From NCBI GenBank assembly GCA_946965045.2, contig OX337241.1, forward strand, positions 2,227,744 to 2,291,743: a stretch of DNA of 64,000 bases, in the 5' to 3' direction. The translations under genes and the position numbers were made by a program. Source of the stretch: Epithemia pelagica. Taxonomy: Eukaryota > Bacillariophyta > Bacillariophyceae > Surirellales > Surirellaceae. Below the pieces are notes generated by a model. It made no database searches. It saw only the letters and a list, made by a program, of their open reading frames with translations, and had not been told where the DNA came from. This document shows positions 9,301 to 19,776 of this stretch, one piece after another; position 1 is the stretch's first letter, and each line of letters opens with the position of its first letter.

Positions 9301-10506
9301 ATGATCATGATGGACGATGGCGGATTGGTCGAAGGAACAGGGAGCAAGGGCACAACGCACGAACCAACAACAACAACGATTCCATTGGAGAGTGTCGGTG
9401 ATGATGAGGGATCCACCACCAACGAGGACGATGGAAAAACCACGAGTGTGCAATCCGCAACCACCACCACCAACCGTACGACCACCACAACGACAAGGGC
9501 TGTGGAAGGCGACACCAATGAATGCTCGGGAACCACTGCTGCTGCTGTGGAGACTGCCAAGTTGCGTTCCAAATTGAAACAAGTACTTCAAATGAAACGA
9601 AATGCACTGCAACAAAAGTTGGAAATTTCCAAACAAGGTACAACGACCAATCACCACCCAACCAAGACGACGAATTCGTTGAATCCCATTACAGCCATTT
9701 TGCAATTGGCGTCCCGAGAATTGTGGATTACCAATATTGGTTCCAGACCCGACCACTTGACTCGATTTTATGCGGACAAACCATTTGAGGGAGTCCTGTA
9801 TGGTGGTCGACGGCTGGGACGGGACCGCACCAAAAAAGAACCACCTTCCACTACCAATGCGGTAGACCAAAGGAACGACGGGACTGGAACCGCTGCTCCG
9901 TCCAACAAGGATGGAGATCTTGCCGTCGGTGTGGGTCCTTTAGTGTCTGCTGGTAGCAATACCACACTGTCGTCCACGGATGGCAGTTTGAAAAAACGAA
10001 AACTGGAACTTCAAATGCAACTTGCCCACGCACGATTGAAACGATCCCGATTGGAGCAACAACAACAAACTCAACAAACTGCGACTGCTGTGGAACAGGA
10101 ATCCTCATTAGAATCAAAGCAAGAGGGAGAACGGGAAATGACTGGACCGGATCCGAAACGGGAATCACCACCGGAACCATCTTCCTTGAGTCGAGAAGAA
10201 CTCTTACAAAAGAAAAGGGCATTGGAATTTCGAAGCAATGTCGAGAACTTGAAACATATAGTTTCCAAGCAGGAGGTTCTCATGTATACGCAAGAAGACA
10301 GTCTCGTGGCAACCGAACAATCTTTGGCGGAATCGGAGACGGCATTGGTGGAGTTGAAATCCAAACTTGGTTCGGTGCAAACGACAATTGCGACTTGTAA
10401 AATACGGGAACGGGCCTTGATAGAGATGGAAGAAAAGCAAAATCTGGAACTGGAGGAAGCAACAAACTGTCTCCTTGAATTACAGAACACTGCGAAAGAA
10501 TCATGA
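9301..10506 (+). CDS. Thr-rich coiled-coil protein, unknown
   Basis: Start placed at the ATG at 9301 (MIMMDDGGL, 401 aa). The frame is open further upstream to 9211, but that segment lies in the divergent promoter region and is less credible. The N-terminal third is rich in Thr. A conserved-looking block lies in the middle: ITAILQLASRELWITNIG followed by RFYADKPFEGVLYGGRRLGRDR. Two coiled-coil stretches follow (KKRKLELQMQLAHARLKRSR and, after about residue 310, a long heptad-rich region to the end). A basic KKRK patch could be a nuclear localisation signal. No domain family recognised. Confidence 0.6.
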   Translation: MIMMDDGGLVEGTGSKGTTHEPTTTTIPLESVGDDEGSTTNEDDGKTTSVQSATTTTNRTTTTTTRAVEGDTNECSGTTAAAVETAKLRSKLKQVLQMKRNALQQKLEISKQGTTTNHHPTKTTNSLNPITAILQLASRELWITNIGSRPDHLTRFYADKPFEGVLYGGRRLGRDRTKKEPPSTTNAVDQRNDGTGTAAPSNKDGDLAVGVGPLVSAGSNTTLSSTDGSLKKRKLELQMQLAHARLKRSRLEQQQQTQQTATAVEQESSLESKQEGEREMTGPDPKRESPPEPSSLSREELLQKKRALEFRSNVENLKHIVSKQEVLMYTQEDSLVATEQSLAESETALVELKSKLGSVQTTIATCKIRERALIEMEEKQNLELEEATNCLLELQNTAKES

Positions 10507-11153
10507 GTGAGCCTCTGTTTTTTTTTACTCGGTAGCTAGAGAAGCAGAAAAGCCATCATCCAAATCTCCCTGGGAAGTTTGATCGAATGCGGTACATGCC
10601 ATTGGGAGCACAAAACTTTGGTTTCTTGTACGAGTTTCTGTTTGTCTGATTTGCTGATACTAACTCTCTACTCTTTCTGCAAACAAAACTCTTTTTGTTT
10701 CCACAGAAGTATAGCCTCTCGGCGTTTGTTGGGTGCCATTCAGTGTGGGTTCTAAAAGGGTCATGAGAGTTGATTTGCCTGTCATGTCTGGAACAACGAC
10801 ATATTTCTACGGGACACGAGAAACTAACCATTGGTTTTTGTTTCCTAGGTTGGCGATCCTTCGGCCTACTCCTTAACGATGAGTGCGTGATTCATTGGCA
10901 TCCTTCTCGTGGGTCTACACTCTGCGCGGAGTGTTATTGAAGTGAGAATCTCTGTGTAGTGGGAAACGAATGAATCACAAGGGATTTTGCTGGGATCCGA
11001 AATCTCTCGTGGCGTTTGTTTCCTATTTCATAGATATCCAATGGTCTTTATGTTCTGGAGCAACTGGATAAGGATTCTACTTTATACCCGCCTTGATCGA
11101 CACGTTGTAGCCTTTGTTGTTTCCTGTGATTTGATTTAGCCATTCAGTTCCTA
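10507..11153. other. Intergenic stretch between convergent genes
   Basis: About 650 bp between the stop of the plus-strand coiled-coil gene and the stop of the minus-strand L4 gene. It should hold both 3' UTRs. It is AT-richer than the flanking exons. No gene, repeat or structured RNA was recognised. Confidence 0.4.
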
Positions 11154-12383
11154 CTAGTCATGGTTTTTGATTCGCCGTTCTAGATATTCCACAGCGGCCA
11201 AGGTCAAGATGAGCTTGCGTTGTTTCAAAATGGTGTAGCAACTCAAATGTTTGTGATTGAGTGCATCGATTCGATGAATATTCTTGACGGCACACCAAAA
11301 GTTGACAGGAAATCCTCCATGCGCTTGAATAATGCCATCGTCATTCTGTGCTTCTTCTCCTTCCTCTGGAAAATAAGCATCGGAAAAGAGCGCCGTCAAT
11401 CCCTCTCGACCGCCCAGTCGCCAGGCTTCCAAATAACGGGCCAAGTCTCGTGTTTTGGCCGTGGGAATCGTGTGCAATTGATCGACGATAATCAAATTGC
11501 CCTCCAAGAGCTTTTGACTGAGCGCATGGGACAAGGCCAATCGACGCGTCTTGTGATTGAGTTTGGTCTTGCCATAATCGGTCAAGCCTCGAGGTCCATG
11601 CGCCCTCGCCCCACCTCGAAATTGCGGCGCTCGGCCATGACCGACACGGGCTCGACCTTGTCCCTTTTGAGGACGCAATTTGCGACCGGAACCTCGAACT
11701 TCCGAGACGGTCTTGACCTTGACGAGCCGTTTCCCTCGCTTTTTGGCTCGATAATAATTGACGGCCCGCTTCATCAAATCAACCCGAATCGGTTCCCGCC
11801 CAAAGACGGCTTGGTGCAGCCAGAGTGTCCCTACTTGATTCTCACCCGGTGGATCAAAGAGAGAATACACCGGAACGTGTAACCGATCCGGTAAGGGCAC
11901 CGTAAAGACAGGTTTTCGTTGATTCAAGACAAAAAAGTCTTCGTCCTCCTCGTCTTCCTCCTCATCGAGAAATTCTCCTTCGTCGTCCTCCTCCGTGTCA
12001 TCTCCAGCTGCTTCTTCTTCTTCTTCTTTATCTGCACGTGCACGTGCTTCTTCCTCTTGATCTTCTTCGTCTCGCAACTTTTCCAAGAGTCTACTTTTTC
12101 GAACCGGTGCATACCGTGACCGTTTATCGATAAAAAGATTGGGAGGTATCTTTTGGACTTTGACGGACGAAAAGGACCGAACCGTCCGGCCAGAGGGTGG
12201 TGTCTGGGATGATGATGAAGGAGGATCCCAATCCGTCACTGTGGATGCGGCTTGTCTCCAGGCAGCGGCCCAGAAGGACCGACGTTGTGGTGCCGACACA
12301 ACCGCAGACTGCCCACGCTTCCAGCCACCACTCGCACTCGCACGGAGGATGGGTCGATAGCTGGAGTTCAAGAGGGCTTCCAT
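11154..12383 (-). CDS. Organellar (probably mitochondrial) ribosomal protein L4, uL4 family
   Basis: Large-subunit protein that lines the exit tunnel; its extended loop contacts 23S rRNA. Start at the ATG at 12383 (409 aa), because it opens an Arg/Ser/Ala-rich, acid-free presequence (MEALLNSSYRPILRAS, then SAPQRRSFWAAAWRQAAS) typical of mitochondrial import. There is no hydrophobic signal peptide, which argues against the plastid. A highly acidic insert lies at about residues 115-155. The L4 domain is clear: IRVDLMKRAVNYYRAKKRG, the tunnel-loop signature SGRKLRPQKGQGRARVGH, PQFRGGARAHGPRG, and the C-terminal Rossmann-like part ending in YLERRIKNHD. It is divergent from the plus-strand gene at 12884. 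Confidence 0.9.
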   Translation of the reverse strand: MEALLNSSYRPILRASASGGWKRGQSAVVSAPQRRSFWAAAWRQAASTVTDWDPPSSSSQTPPSGRTVRSFSSVKVQKIPPNLFIDKRSRYAPVRKSRLLEKLRDEEDQEEEARARADKEEEEEAAGDDTEEDDEGEFLDEEEDEEDEDFFVLNQRKPVFTVPLPDRLHVPVYSLFDPPGENQVGTLWLHQAVFGREPIRVDLMKRAVNYYRAKKRGKRLVKVKTVSEVRGSGRKLRPQKGQGRARVGHGRAPQFRGGARAHGPRGLTDYGKTKLNHKTRRLALSHALSQKLLEGNLIIVDQLHTIPTAKTRDLARYLEAWRLGGREGLTALFSDAYFPEEGEEAQNDDGIIQAHGGFPVNFWCAVKNIHRIDALNHKHLSCYTILKQRKLILTLAAVEYLERRIKNHD

Positions 12384-12883
12384 GGTCCTCCAGAATTCTA
12401 TTCTTGGTTCAAGTGGAATTGATCGAGGAGTAGACGAACAATCACTCTGTCTCAACACTCCGTGCATCCAACAGGGGAAGAACCACAAGAAAGATACCCC
12501 AACAGAGAAGCCAAATCTATCAGAACCACCTGTTCCTGGATCCATTCGGCGTCTGACCACCGCCCGGTGTCACAGGAAGCGTGTCATTGTCCGAAGGTCT
12601 GTCGTGGCGCACGACACAACTACAACGGAGCGGTTATAAAGATTCCAAACATGCCCTGAAGTCAGTGAATAAGAGTCAGTTGAAAATGAAAGCGCCAAGG
12701 TGTGCTTTACAGACAGGCGCTTTGTGTTTTGAATTTGCCCCCACACCACCGCACAACCCACACAAAAGGACTACAACAAGATCAAGATTTTTTTTTGCTC
12801 GATCCTCACACACCCACATATTGCACCACTGACTATACTACGACTGGGGATCTCTCTCTCTCTATCAGCCAAGAGCCACCACC
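12384..12883. promoter_or_regulatory. Divergent promoter region of L4 and the Thr/Ser-rich gene
   Basis: About 500 bp between two divergently transcribed start codons. It contains a T9 run near 12787 and a CT microsatellite near 12852-12866 just upstream of the plus-strand ATG. No TATA box could be assigned with confidence. Confidence 0.4.
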
Positions 12884-14773
12884 ATGGGAGGAGGTGGCGG
12901 CGGTGGCGAGGGGGAGGGTGGGCTTGTCACCAACAATAAGAGGGTGATGGGTGGTAGCCAGTCGGAGGAACCTTCCAAACCTCCACCACCAGAACTATCC
13001 TCCTCCTCCGAACCTTCCAATTTGGAAGACCCGGCACGAACACAACAACCAGTGGACAGGACACAGGATAAGAATGCACCGCAAGGTTCTTCCTCCACGG
13101 CTCAGGAAGAGGCTCCGAATCAGTCCAAAGTGCGGAAACTAAGCGACACGGAAGTTTCATCTCTGTCACAACAACAACAATCTGGAACAACCACCACTCC
13201 AACGCCAGTCGCAACCGGATCCAAAGCTGTCGTGTTGAAACGAATGGAAGATGGAGCGGCATCCACCAGTAGTACAGATGGACAAGCCAGCGGGACTCGA
13301 CACACTGTTCCGTTGCAGGTACAAGCGGGGGCGGATGTCACAACCAGAAGCAGTGCTGGAGCAGGAAGGACCGCCACCACTTCAACGGTAGGCGCCTCGC
13401 CGGAAGCCACACCTTTGGTTTCGGGGGGTCCAGCTGTGACTACTGCACCAGCATCCACTGCTCTTGTTGTTCTACCGCCCAATCCCCTCGTTAGTGAATC
13501 CGCAAAAGCTGTCGCAACAACCACGAAACGACCTAGCACGACCGCCAACACTTCCACAACCGCGTCTCGAACCTCTACCAGTGCCGGCCGGAAACGCAAA
13601 CTTCCAGGCACGGCAGCTTCCTCCTCGACGAGTAGCACTACGACGCAGGCTACCATGGCACCGCCACGACCCTCGTATCCCCATCTCTCGGCCGAACTAC
13701 TGGCTGTCCGAACAACCGTGCAACAGCTTTTAGATTTACTTAGTTCGTATGGACCATTGACGCTCCATCAATTGGAATACAATCTACCACCCATTTCGGC
13801 TCGTGGAGGAGCAGCAACTTCGGGGGTCGCAACGACGGTAAAGCCACAACTTTCGGACATTTTGGAGATACTTGTGGCCCTTGGCTTGGTGCAACAACTG
13901 GCTGCTGAACAACTATCCATTACCACCAAGGATGCAACCCCATCCTCGTTGGCCAGTCCAACCAATCCTCCTCAAGCGGCCACTCGCTATTGTATAAACC
14001 AGGGAATTCCTCGTGCCGAAAAGAGCGGTATGCCCTTGCCCCAGCAGCTTTTGCAGCAAATGGACCTGGCCCATCAAGAAATTCGACAAAGTGTTGACCG
14101 AGTGCAGCGCCTTACCCAACTCTTGTCGTCGTCACCCACGACAACAACCTCCAAAAGCAGTCCTCATAAGGAGATGTTGAAAAAACTCGCTTCAGAGTAT
14201 CCCAGTATTTTGCAAGATCCAGTGTACATAACAGCGATGAAAAACTTGCATGTCGACTTGACCGGTCTCTTGGAAACCGCCACCACACCGTCCACTCAGG
14301 CAACCGTATCGTCCTCCCGTGGACGAACGGTCCGCTCGTCCTCAAACCTTTCGTCCTCCAATTCTTCCGCTACTACCAAAACCCTCATCACTCCCAATAA
14401 ATCTGCAACTTTGCAAAAACCTACCAAAACAAACAATACCAAAAAGAGTCCACCATCTACCGTCAACACAGCGACGCACAACAACCACATTGATAGAACC
14501 ACAACAACCCCGAAACTGGTCGTCCGATCTGTGCCGGTCATCGCCCACAACAACAGTACAAGCGTAATACCTGCCTCGACGACGACCCCAGCAGCTGTAG
14601 CGACCGTCGCAACAACCGCCACAGACAAACCAACCATGGTCACGCAGGAACAAAAGCCACAGAGTGCAGCTCTGCCCTCTTCGACGACGACCGTAGTAAC
14701 CACGACCAAAGGTCTTTCCGTAGGTACGGTGGTCAAACAAAAGGATGACCCGCAACGTGTCAAGAACGGATGA
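12884..14773 (+). CDS. Thr/Ser-rich low-complexity protein with a central folded, winged-helix-like region
   Basis: 629 aa from an ATG in good context (CCACCATGGG). The N-terminus is a Gly run, followed by about 230 residues rich in Thr, Ser and Ala. The only region that looks folded is at about 265-470. It has LLDLLSSYGPLTLHQLEYNLPP, then LSDILEILVALGLVQQLA, a helix-turn-helix or winged-helix-like pattern. A helical stretch follows with LLQQMDLAHQEIRQSVDRVQ and a final helix with LASEYPSILQDPVYITAMKNL. The C-terminal 150 residues are again Thr-rich and end in a basic patch. A nuclear or chromatin role is possible but unproven; no catalytic motif is visible. No introns in the frame. Confidence 0.65.
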   Translation: MGGGGGGGEGEGGLVTNNKRVMGGSQSEEPSKPPPPELSSSSEPSNLEDPARTQQPVDRTQDKNAPQGSSSTAQEEAPNQSKVRKLSDTEVSSLSQQQQSGTTTTPTPVATGSKAVVLKRMEDGAASTSSTDGQASGTRHTVPLQVQAGADVTTRSSAGAGRTATTSTVGASPEATPLVSGGPAVTTAPASTALVVLPPNPLVSESAKAVATTTKRPSTTANTSTTASRTSTSAGRKRKLPGTAASSSTSSTTTQATMAPPRPSYPHLSAELLAVRTTVQQLLDLLSSYGPLTLHQLEYNLPPISARGGAATSGVATTVKPQLSDILEILVALGLVQQLAAEQLSITTKDATPSSLASPTNPPQAATRYCINQGIPRAEKSGMPLPQQLLQQMDLAHQEIRQSVDRVQRLTQLLSSSPTTTTSKSSPHKEMLKKLASEYPSILQDPVYITAMKNLHVDLTGLLETATTPSTQATVSSSRGRTVRSSSNLSSSNSSATTKTLITPNKSATLQKPTKTNNTKKSPPSTVNTATHNNHIDRTTTTPKLVVRSVPVIAHNNSTSVIPASTTTPAAVATVATTATDKPTMVTQEQKPQSAALPSSTTTVVTTTKGLSVGTVVKQKDDPQRVKNG

Positions 14774-14853
14774 TACACAAGCACTCTGGCCTCCTTGATT
14801 ACTCTCATGATTCTGCTCTCAACGTCAACGGCACACGTAAAACTATCATCCGT

Positions 14854-14925
14854 CTCTCCCTTCCATGGCAAAGGAACCCAGGTTTCAGTCGCACTCTCCC
14901 TGCCATGGCAAAGGTTTCCAGGTTC
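14854..14925. repeat. Two diverged direct repeats, period about 40 bp
   Basis: Units at 14854-14885 and 14894-14925 share CTCTCCCT-CCATGGCAAAGG and end in CCAGGTT, with a few substitutions between them. They lie just downstream of the Thr/Ser-rich gene. Confidence 0.55.
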
Positions 14926-15540
14926 CTTAGCATGATCTGTCAACTACCAGGTATTGATGCAAACTTTCATGCAACGACACAGACCTGTGTAACCCAAGGG
15001 CTTTGGGGGCGTACTGCTGATGCTTTCAACGACATGGTCCTCAACGAGTCATCAGCTGGTCCCATTGCGGGAAGACGCAGCCTTGATCACTTGTACGACG
15101 ACCCATACTTATGTCCAACTGATACTATCCGTGTTTCCGAGTGTCACTTATGGCTTGATCATCGCTCAATCAAGTTTGCCCTGTGACAGCACTCAGAGGT
15201 TTTCGAGTGTGACACATGGCCTAATAATCATGATCACTTCACAATCAAGTTTCCACTCTCATCACGTTGACACTCAGGCAGTTTTGGGACTGGAAAATGC
15301 TTGAATCTAGCAACTTTCCCATCATTACCAAGTTCGAGCTCTCTCTTCCTGTGCACACGCCCCCTGGATCGAACTTCTTCCTATTTCGGAGAGTGTTAGA
15401 TGACATTGGACAGGCATAGGCAGGTCAATTACGGCTTCGTCCTCACCAATCGGCGTGTCCTCGACACATCCTGCTGTAGAATGCATAACGATGGTGGCAT
15501 CTGTAGACTCTGTAGTGAACATGTGTGTGTGGGAGAATCT

Positions 15541-15596
15541 TCTTGAGGAATTTCAGGCAGTCGTATCTTCTTGAGGACTTTCAAGCAGTCATGTCA
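15541..15596. repeat. Two adjacent 28-bp repeats
   Basis: Units at 15541-15568 and 15569-15596 begin with TCTTGAGGA and share TTTCA-GCAGTC with four or five differences. They form a minimal diverged tandem repeat. Confidence 0.6.
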
Positions 15597-16808
15597 CAAT
15601 CGACCCTGGAGAGAAAAGGTTGATGGGAACATGGTAAGAGACGGAAGTGGAGGAAGGGTTTTACACGAAACCGTCCCCAGAGAACAATTTGGTCCGTTTT
15701 CCACATCGCTCTTTTGTTTATCGAGGTGCTCTTCCAGTACTTGGTTCCGGGAAGATGGCGAGTCTTCGTAGCATCCATAGTAAAAGCTTTTCGACCTTGG
15801 ACTCAAAATCATAGTTTTTTCTCCAACGGTGGGAATTTTCATGATGTCGTTTCTTCCTGTATTTATGTCACAAAAGAAAGAATACATTCGTTTAGAACAA
15901 TTTCATTTTCTTAGCATCACAAATATTTTTACACCAAGGCGTTCGCAGTACCTCTGAGTGTATCTTCCATTGAAAAACAACATCAACAACAATGAGCTTG
16001 TTGCAGCGGTGCTTTGGCTCCATGTGTGCTCTCGGATGGCAATTGAATACCTCACCATTTTCCTGGCTCCTCCTCGACCTCCGCCGTGGAGATTTTCACT
16101 GAATTTCGAGCTCTTTCAGCCGCATCATTCTAAGTTCAAACCCAGGATGAATGATCTATGGGGAGGAAAGACAGCGACAAGACAGCGAGAGTCGATGCTT
16201 CCATCTTCATCTTCCGCCAACACTGCGCATTTTGCTTGCTGCCTCATCTTGAAAAAACTGAACATGATCTGATCGCTGATGCTGATGGCATGCATGGCCG
16301 TCTGACCGTCACCACTGGGAGGGCTTTCCCAAGAGGTATCGGAAGCACGTCGTGTGAGAAAGTGACGCGTGCTCATAATTGCCCTATGAGGGAGCCAGCA
16401 TCGAATACTTAAGGTGAGTTTGGTCTTGTACGCTTCATAAATAGGCCCGACAACTTTTTGGTCAAAAGTACAGATCTTCATTTATGAGTGCTAGCTAGTA
16501 CTCGTACATTACAACTCGAGCTATTCTACATTCAATTAAGCCTAGCTCGTGGTCGTTTATTGTAGTGTATGATATGAACTAAAGGGTCGTACTAATAATT
16601 CATAGCGTTCTCGAATTAAAAATCAGTAGGCGCGTACTTCCACTTATCTCGCCGACTCGAGACGCGCCGAAATATTCCTCAACGATGGTTTCTGGTCGCA
16701 CTTTTGATATCCACAAGACTCAACCAACAGGAAAACCCGCTGACCAAACGCATGGACAGAATCTCCTGCGTCTCACAATTTTGAGGTGCACAAGTGTTCT
16801 CGAGAAAA

Positions 16809-18242
16809 ATGAGCCGCAAACCATGCCCAAGCAACGACAAGCACAATGAAATCGAACAATGGGTGTTGCCGCAAGGAGCCGAGCACATTATTCGCCAGAT
16901 TGCAGCCGAGCAAATCTTGTTTGAGTTGCTCGGTGACATCTTTAGCATGGCCTTGATTGGACCAACATCCAAGAAGAAGATGCAAAAACCGGAATTTTCC
17001 TTGATACAAAGCATCTCCAAAGAGTTTCCCGCGGCTTGCCAAAGAACATATGAATTTCAATGGGAAGATGGGGCTACACGTGAATTGTATCCCTTGGCCG
17101 CTCTCTGCTGCCTGCGACCGCCTCTGGATGTTCTGGAAGTCGTTTACCAAGCCCACAAGACTGCGGTGACAGTGCCAGAAACTACACGAGAGTCACTTCC
17201 TTTGCACTACGCCTGTGGATTTGGAGCATCGGTGGATGTTGTTCAATATCTTTACGAGGCGTATCCTTCCTCCATTTCCGCTGGAAGAACAGATATGGTA
17301 ACTCCACTTCACCTGGCGTGCGCTTACTACAAAGGTGGTCGGCCCGATGTTATCAACTTCATCCTGGACAAGAACCCTAAGGGAGCAAGTCAACTTGCAA
17401 CTGATATGGGATGGCTCCCCTTGCACTCGGCTGCTCATGGTGGTGTCCCTCTTTCAGCTATGAAGAGATTGGTAGACCTTGTTCCGCAAGGTGTTGAAAC
17501 TCTGGACAGCAACGGGCGGACACCATTGCATGTAGGATGCGAACGAAAGGGTAACTTGGAGGGATTGCAGTTTCTCTTATCCAAAGCTCCGCATCTTCTT
17601 GATATGGAAGATGCATCTCGCTTTACCCCCATCAGTCTAGCCGCCATGCATCAATCTGTGGACGTCTTGAAAGTATTGCTACATGTCAACGAAACACTGG
17701 AAGACCATCATGGAGTGACCTTGCTTCACATGGCTGCTTTTCAGAATACGGCTGATGTTATCGACTTCTTGGCCAAGAGGTATCCATTTATGATCACGGC
17801 TCGAGTCAGAGATGGTGACATGTACACGCCATTGCTCGCGGCATGTCGGCATGAAGCTTCGCCGGATGTTGTGAGAGCCTTGATTCGGCATGATCCCCGC
17901 ACTCTCAACATGCCAGATGGTGACGGACGACTTCCGATTGATTCTGCCCGACAGGCAGGTGCCGATCCCAGTATTCTTCAGGTGATTCAGGAAGAACTGA
18001 ATGCGGCGGCAGCATCGTCGTTCAAGAACAGTTGGCCACGACCTTTTTCATCTAGGGGAACGGATGACTCATCCCAGTATTCTCTTGTTTCTGCCAACTT
18101 GTACTCTATTCCAACGATTGATGCTGCTCCGTCCATGTCTTCAGCGCCCTTATTATCTCACTGGACAAGAACATCATCCGATCCTGAGGCCCGGCCACGA
18201 TGTTTACCGTGTCGCTTGTTTGGATTCTGGAGAAGGAAATAA
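16809..18242 (+). CDS. Ankyrin-repeat protein
   Basis: 477 aa from the ATG at 16809; the frame is open only five codons further upstream and from a non-ATG codon. About eight ankyrin repeats run from about residue 105 to 395. They are recognisable from LPLHYACGFGAS, TPLHLACAYYKG, LPLHSAAHGG, TPLHVGCERKG, TLLHMAAFQN and TPLLAACRHEAS. Most are followed by a helix with the DVV-x-x-L pattern. The N-terminal 100 residues are a helical region without a recognised domain. The C-terminus is Ser-rich and ends in Cys/Arg residues (RCLPCRLFGFWRRK). Ankyrin repeats serve in protein binding; the partner cannot be inferred. Diatoms carry many such genes. Confidence 0.85.
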   Translation: MSRKPCPSNDKHNEIEQWVLPQGAEHIIRQIAAEQILFELLGDIFSMALIGPTSKKKMQKPEFSLIQSISKEFPAACQRTYEFQWEDGATRELYPLAALCCLRPPLDVLEVVYQAHKTAVTVPETTRESLPLHYACGFGASVDVVQYLYEAYPSSISAGRTDMVTPLHLACAYYKGGRPDVINFILDKNPKGASQLATDMGWLPLHSAAHGGVPLSAMKRLVDLVPQGVETLDSNGRTPLHVGCERKGNLEGLQFLLSKAPHLLDMEDASRFTPISLAAMHQSVDVLKVLLHVNETLEDHHGVTLLHMAAFQNTADVIDFLAKRYPFMITARVRDGDMYTPLLAACRHEASPDVVRALIRHDPRTLNMPDGDGRLPIDSARQAGADPSILQVIQEELNAAAASSFKNSWPRPFSSRGTDDSSQYSLVSANLYSIPTIDAAPSMSSAPLLSHWTRTSSDPEARPRCLPCRLFGFWRRK

Positions 18243-18514
18243 AGGTTCATGTTTGATTCAAACATTTAACGATCGGTATTATTGAATTTATCGTGTAGCC
18301 TAACAGTATATCCGATGAGAGCCCAGCTTCAACGAGTCCGCTTTGACCAAGAAAAACTCACCAGCACTCGCGCAAGTAGGAAGAATTACAACGTATCTAG
18401 TGGTTCTTACATTGTTTTGTTGAGCCAGGAGGACCTCTGACTCTCGTAGGTAATCAGAAGTCAAACAACTTTGAAGAATGATGATGCATCATGGCTCTTG
18501 CAGTTCGACAATAG

Positions 18515-19591
18515 TTAAATTCCATTTCCCAGTTCGTCCATTGCTTTGTTGAGCCACGACTTGGCTTTTGTCATCCATGGCCACCGCTGCTCAGCCGACG
18601 ACGTCAAGTCACTGTCTTGAGCGTATTTCGTTGTCGCATCCACCGCATACTGTATGATTGCGTCGCTGACTTGGTCCACGACACTGGTGGTACCTGCCCA
18701 GAATGCCTTGTTGTCCTGAAGGTTGACGCCGATCATCTGGTCCAGATTGGTCATGACGTATTCCTGCACCGTTTGAAGGACAAAGTCTTGCAGCATGGTC
18801 GTTAACTCTTCCACTGTCAGCCCTCGGCGTCCCGTCTCACGCAGCTTTTGTCGAGACTGTCGTTTGATTTGTTTGGACAACCCTCTCAGAGCTGCCATGT
18901 CGTAGGTAACCACACCCAAATCTCGACCCAGAGGACGGCTGCGGATCGTGACGGTCACGTTCCCCGACAAATCAATGGAACCGAACCGAATCCAAGAGTC
19001 TGGTTTGGGGGTCTTTGTTCCTTTTCTCTGGTTCGAAGCCTCTTCAGACTCAAAGAGGGGTGGGAACCCAATATCCGCCATTTCGTTCCAATTCGTTTGC
19101 GTCAGCATGAGATTGGTGAACTCAATGCCAACATCCACATGTTCCGACTCAATGTCCAATACGGGATCTGTATACTCCCAGTTCACCTTGATTCTTCCGA
19201 TTCGCATCACGGACGGTCGACGGGGGAGACCAATGCTGAAATTGGTCAAAATCAAGTTGCTCGAAAGGATATGGAGTTGGGTTTTCTCACAATGGATCGA
19301 CTTTCGCATTATATGAAGGTCTTTATCAATGTAGTCCGGCAGGAAAATCCCTCCATGGTCCACGAGTGTGGTAAGGAGTTCTCCGGGATCCACAGTGAGC
19401 ATGGATGACCATAAAGAGCCGCTGCCGCCGTCGGCATGTATATTCGTTCGCCCATGGCGAGAAGAACGACCACCAAACCATCCAAATGGAAACGGAGCTC
19501 CATGAGTGACAGCGTATGGATGGAACGACAGAGTCGTCAACAGCAATCCCAAAAGAGCAGCACAGTGTATGTTCGTCCTCGTCATCATCAT
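18515..19591 (-). CDS. Secreted or ER-targeted protein with a chorein-like beta region
   Basis: 358 aa from the ATG at 19591. It starts with a signal peptide (HCAALLGLLLTTLSFHPYAVTHG); no A-F motif follows, so ER or secretory location is more likely than plastid. Residues about 105-170 (THILSSNLILTNFSIG-like strands, RIGRIKVNWEY, PVLDIESEHVDV) follow the strand pattern of the N-terminal chorein/VPS13 lipid-transfer fold, although the first helix is not obvious. A helical C-terminal half with LTVEELTTMLQDFVLQTVQ follows. The chorein comparison is by eye from memory and needs a profile search. It is convergent with the ankyrin gene. Confidence 0.6.
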   Translation of the reverse strand: MMMTRTNIHCAALLGLLLTTLSFHPYAVTHGAPFPFGWFGGRSSRHGRTNIHADGGSGSLWSSMLTVDPGELLTTLVDHGGIFLPDYIDKDLHIMRKSIHCEKTQLHILSSNLILTNFSIGLPRRPSVMRIGRIKVNWEYTDPVLDIESEHVDVGIEFTNLMLTQTNWNEMADIGFPPLFESEEASNQRKGTKTPKPDSWIRFGSIDLSGNVTVTIRSRPLGRDLGVVTYDMAALRGLSKQIKRQSRQKLRETGRRGLTVEELTTMLQDFVLQTVQEYVMTNLDQMIGVNLQDNKAFWAGTTSVVDQVSDAIIQYAVDATTKYAQDSDLTSSAEQRWPWMTKAKSWLNKAMDELGNGI

Positions 19592-19776
19592 CGTCTCGAT
19601 TGGCGTGAGCTATGCATTGTGCATCACCATCAATCGCTGCTTAAGATATTTACCTACTAGCCTCAGAAGCTACGGGAAAAATAAGATGTCATGGATATTA
19701 CTAGATACCTAGACAAAAGCGCATGGGTTGTTACTAGAGGAAAGCTTCTTATACCATCAATTATGCTATAGGCTCT

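Larger units (their letters stand above)
14774..16808. other. Two-kilobase intergenic region with short decayed tandem repeats
   Basis: No convincing gene. Frames of 60-138 codons occur on both strands but overlap one another and lack domains. The left half contains at least three pairs of diverged direct repeats (listed separately at 14854-14925 and 15541-15596, plus a looser pair near 15136-15260 that shares a TGATCAC..CAATCAAGTTT core). The right half, 15900-16700, is AT-rich and probably includes the promoter of the ankyrin gene. Confidence 0.5.

Noticed and set aside
14770-15186. 138-codon plus-strand frame after the Thr/Ser-rich gene
   Set aside because: It runs through the diverged direct repeats, shows no domain and its composition is not protein-like.
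15958-16481. Overlapping frames of 104 and 118 codons on opposite strands
   Set aside because: Neither has a recognisable domain, both lie in AT-rich spacer and neither is preferred over the other.
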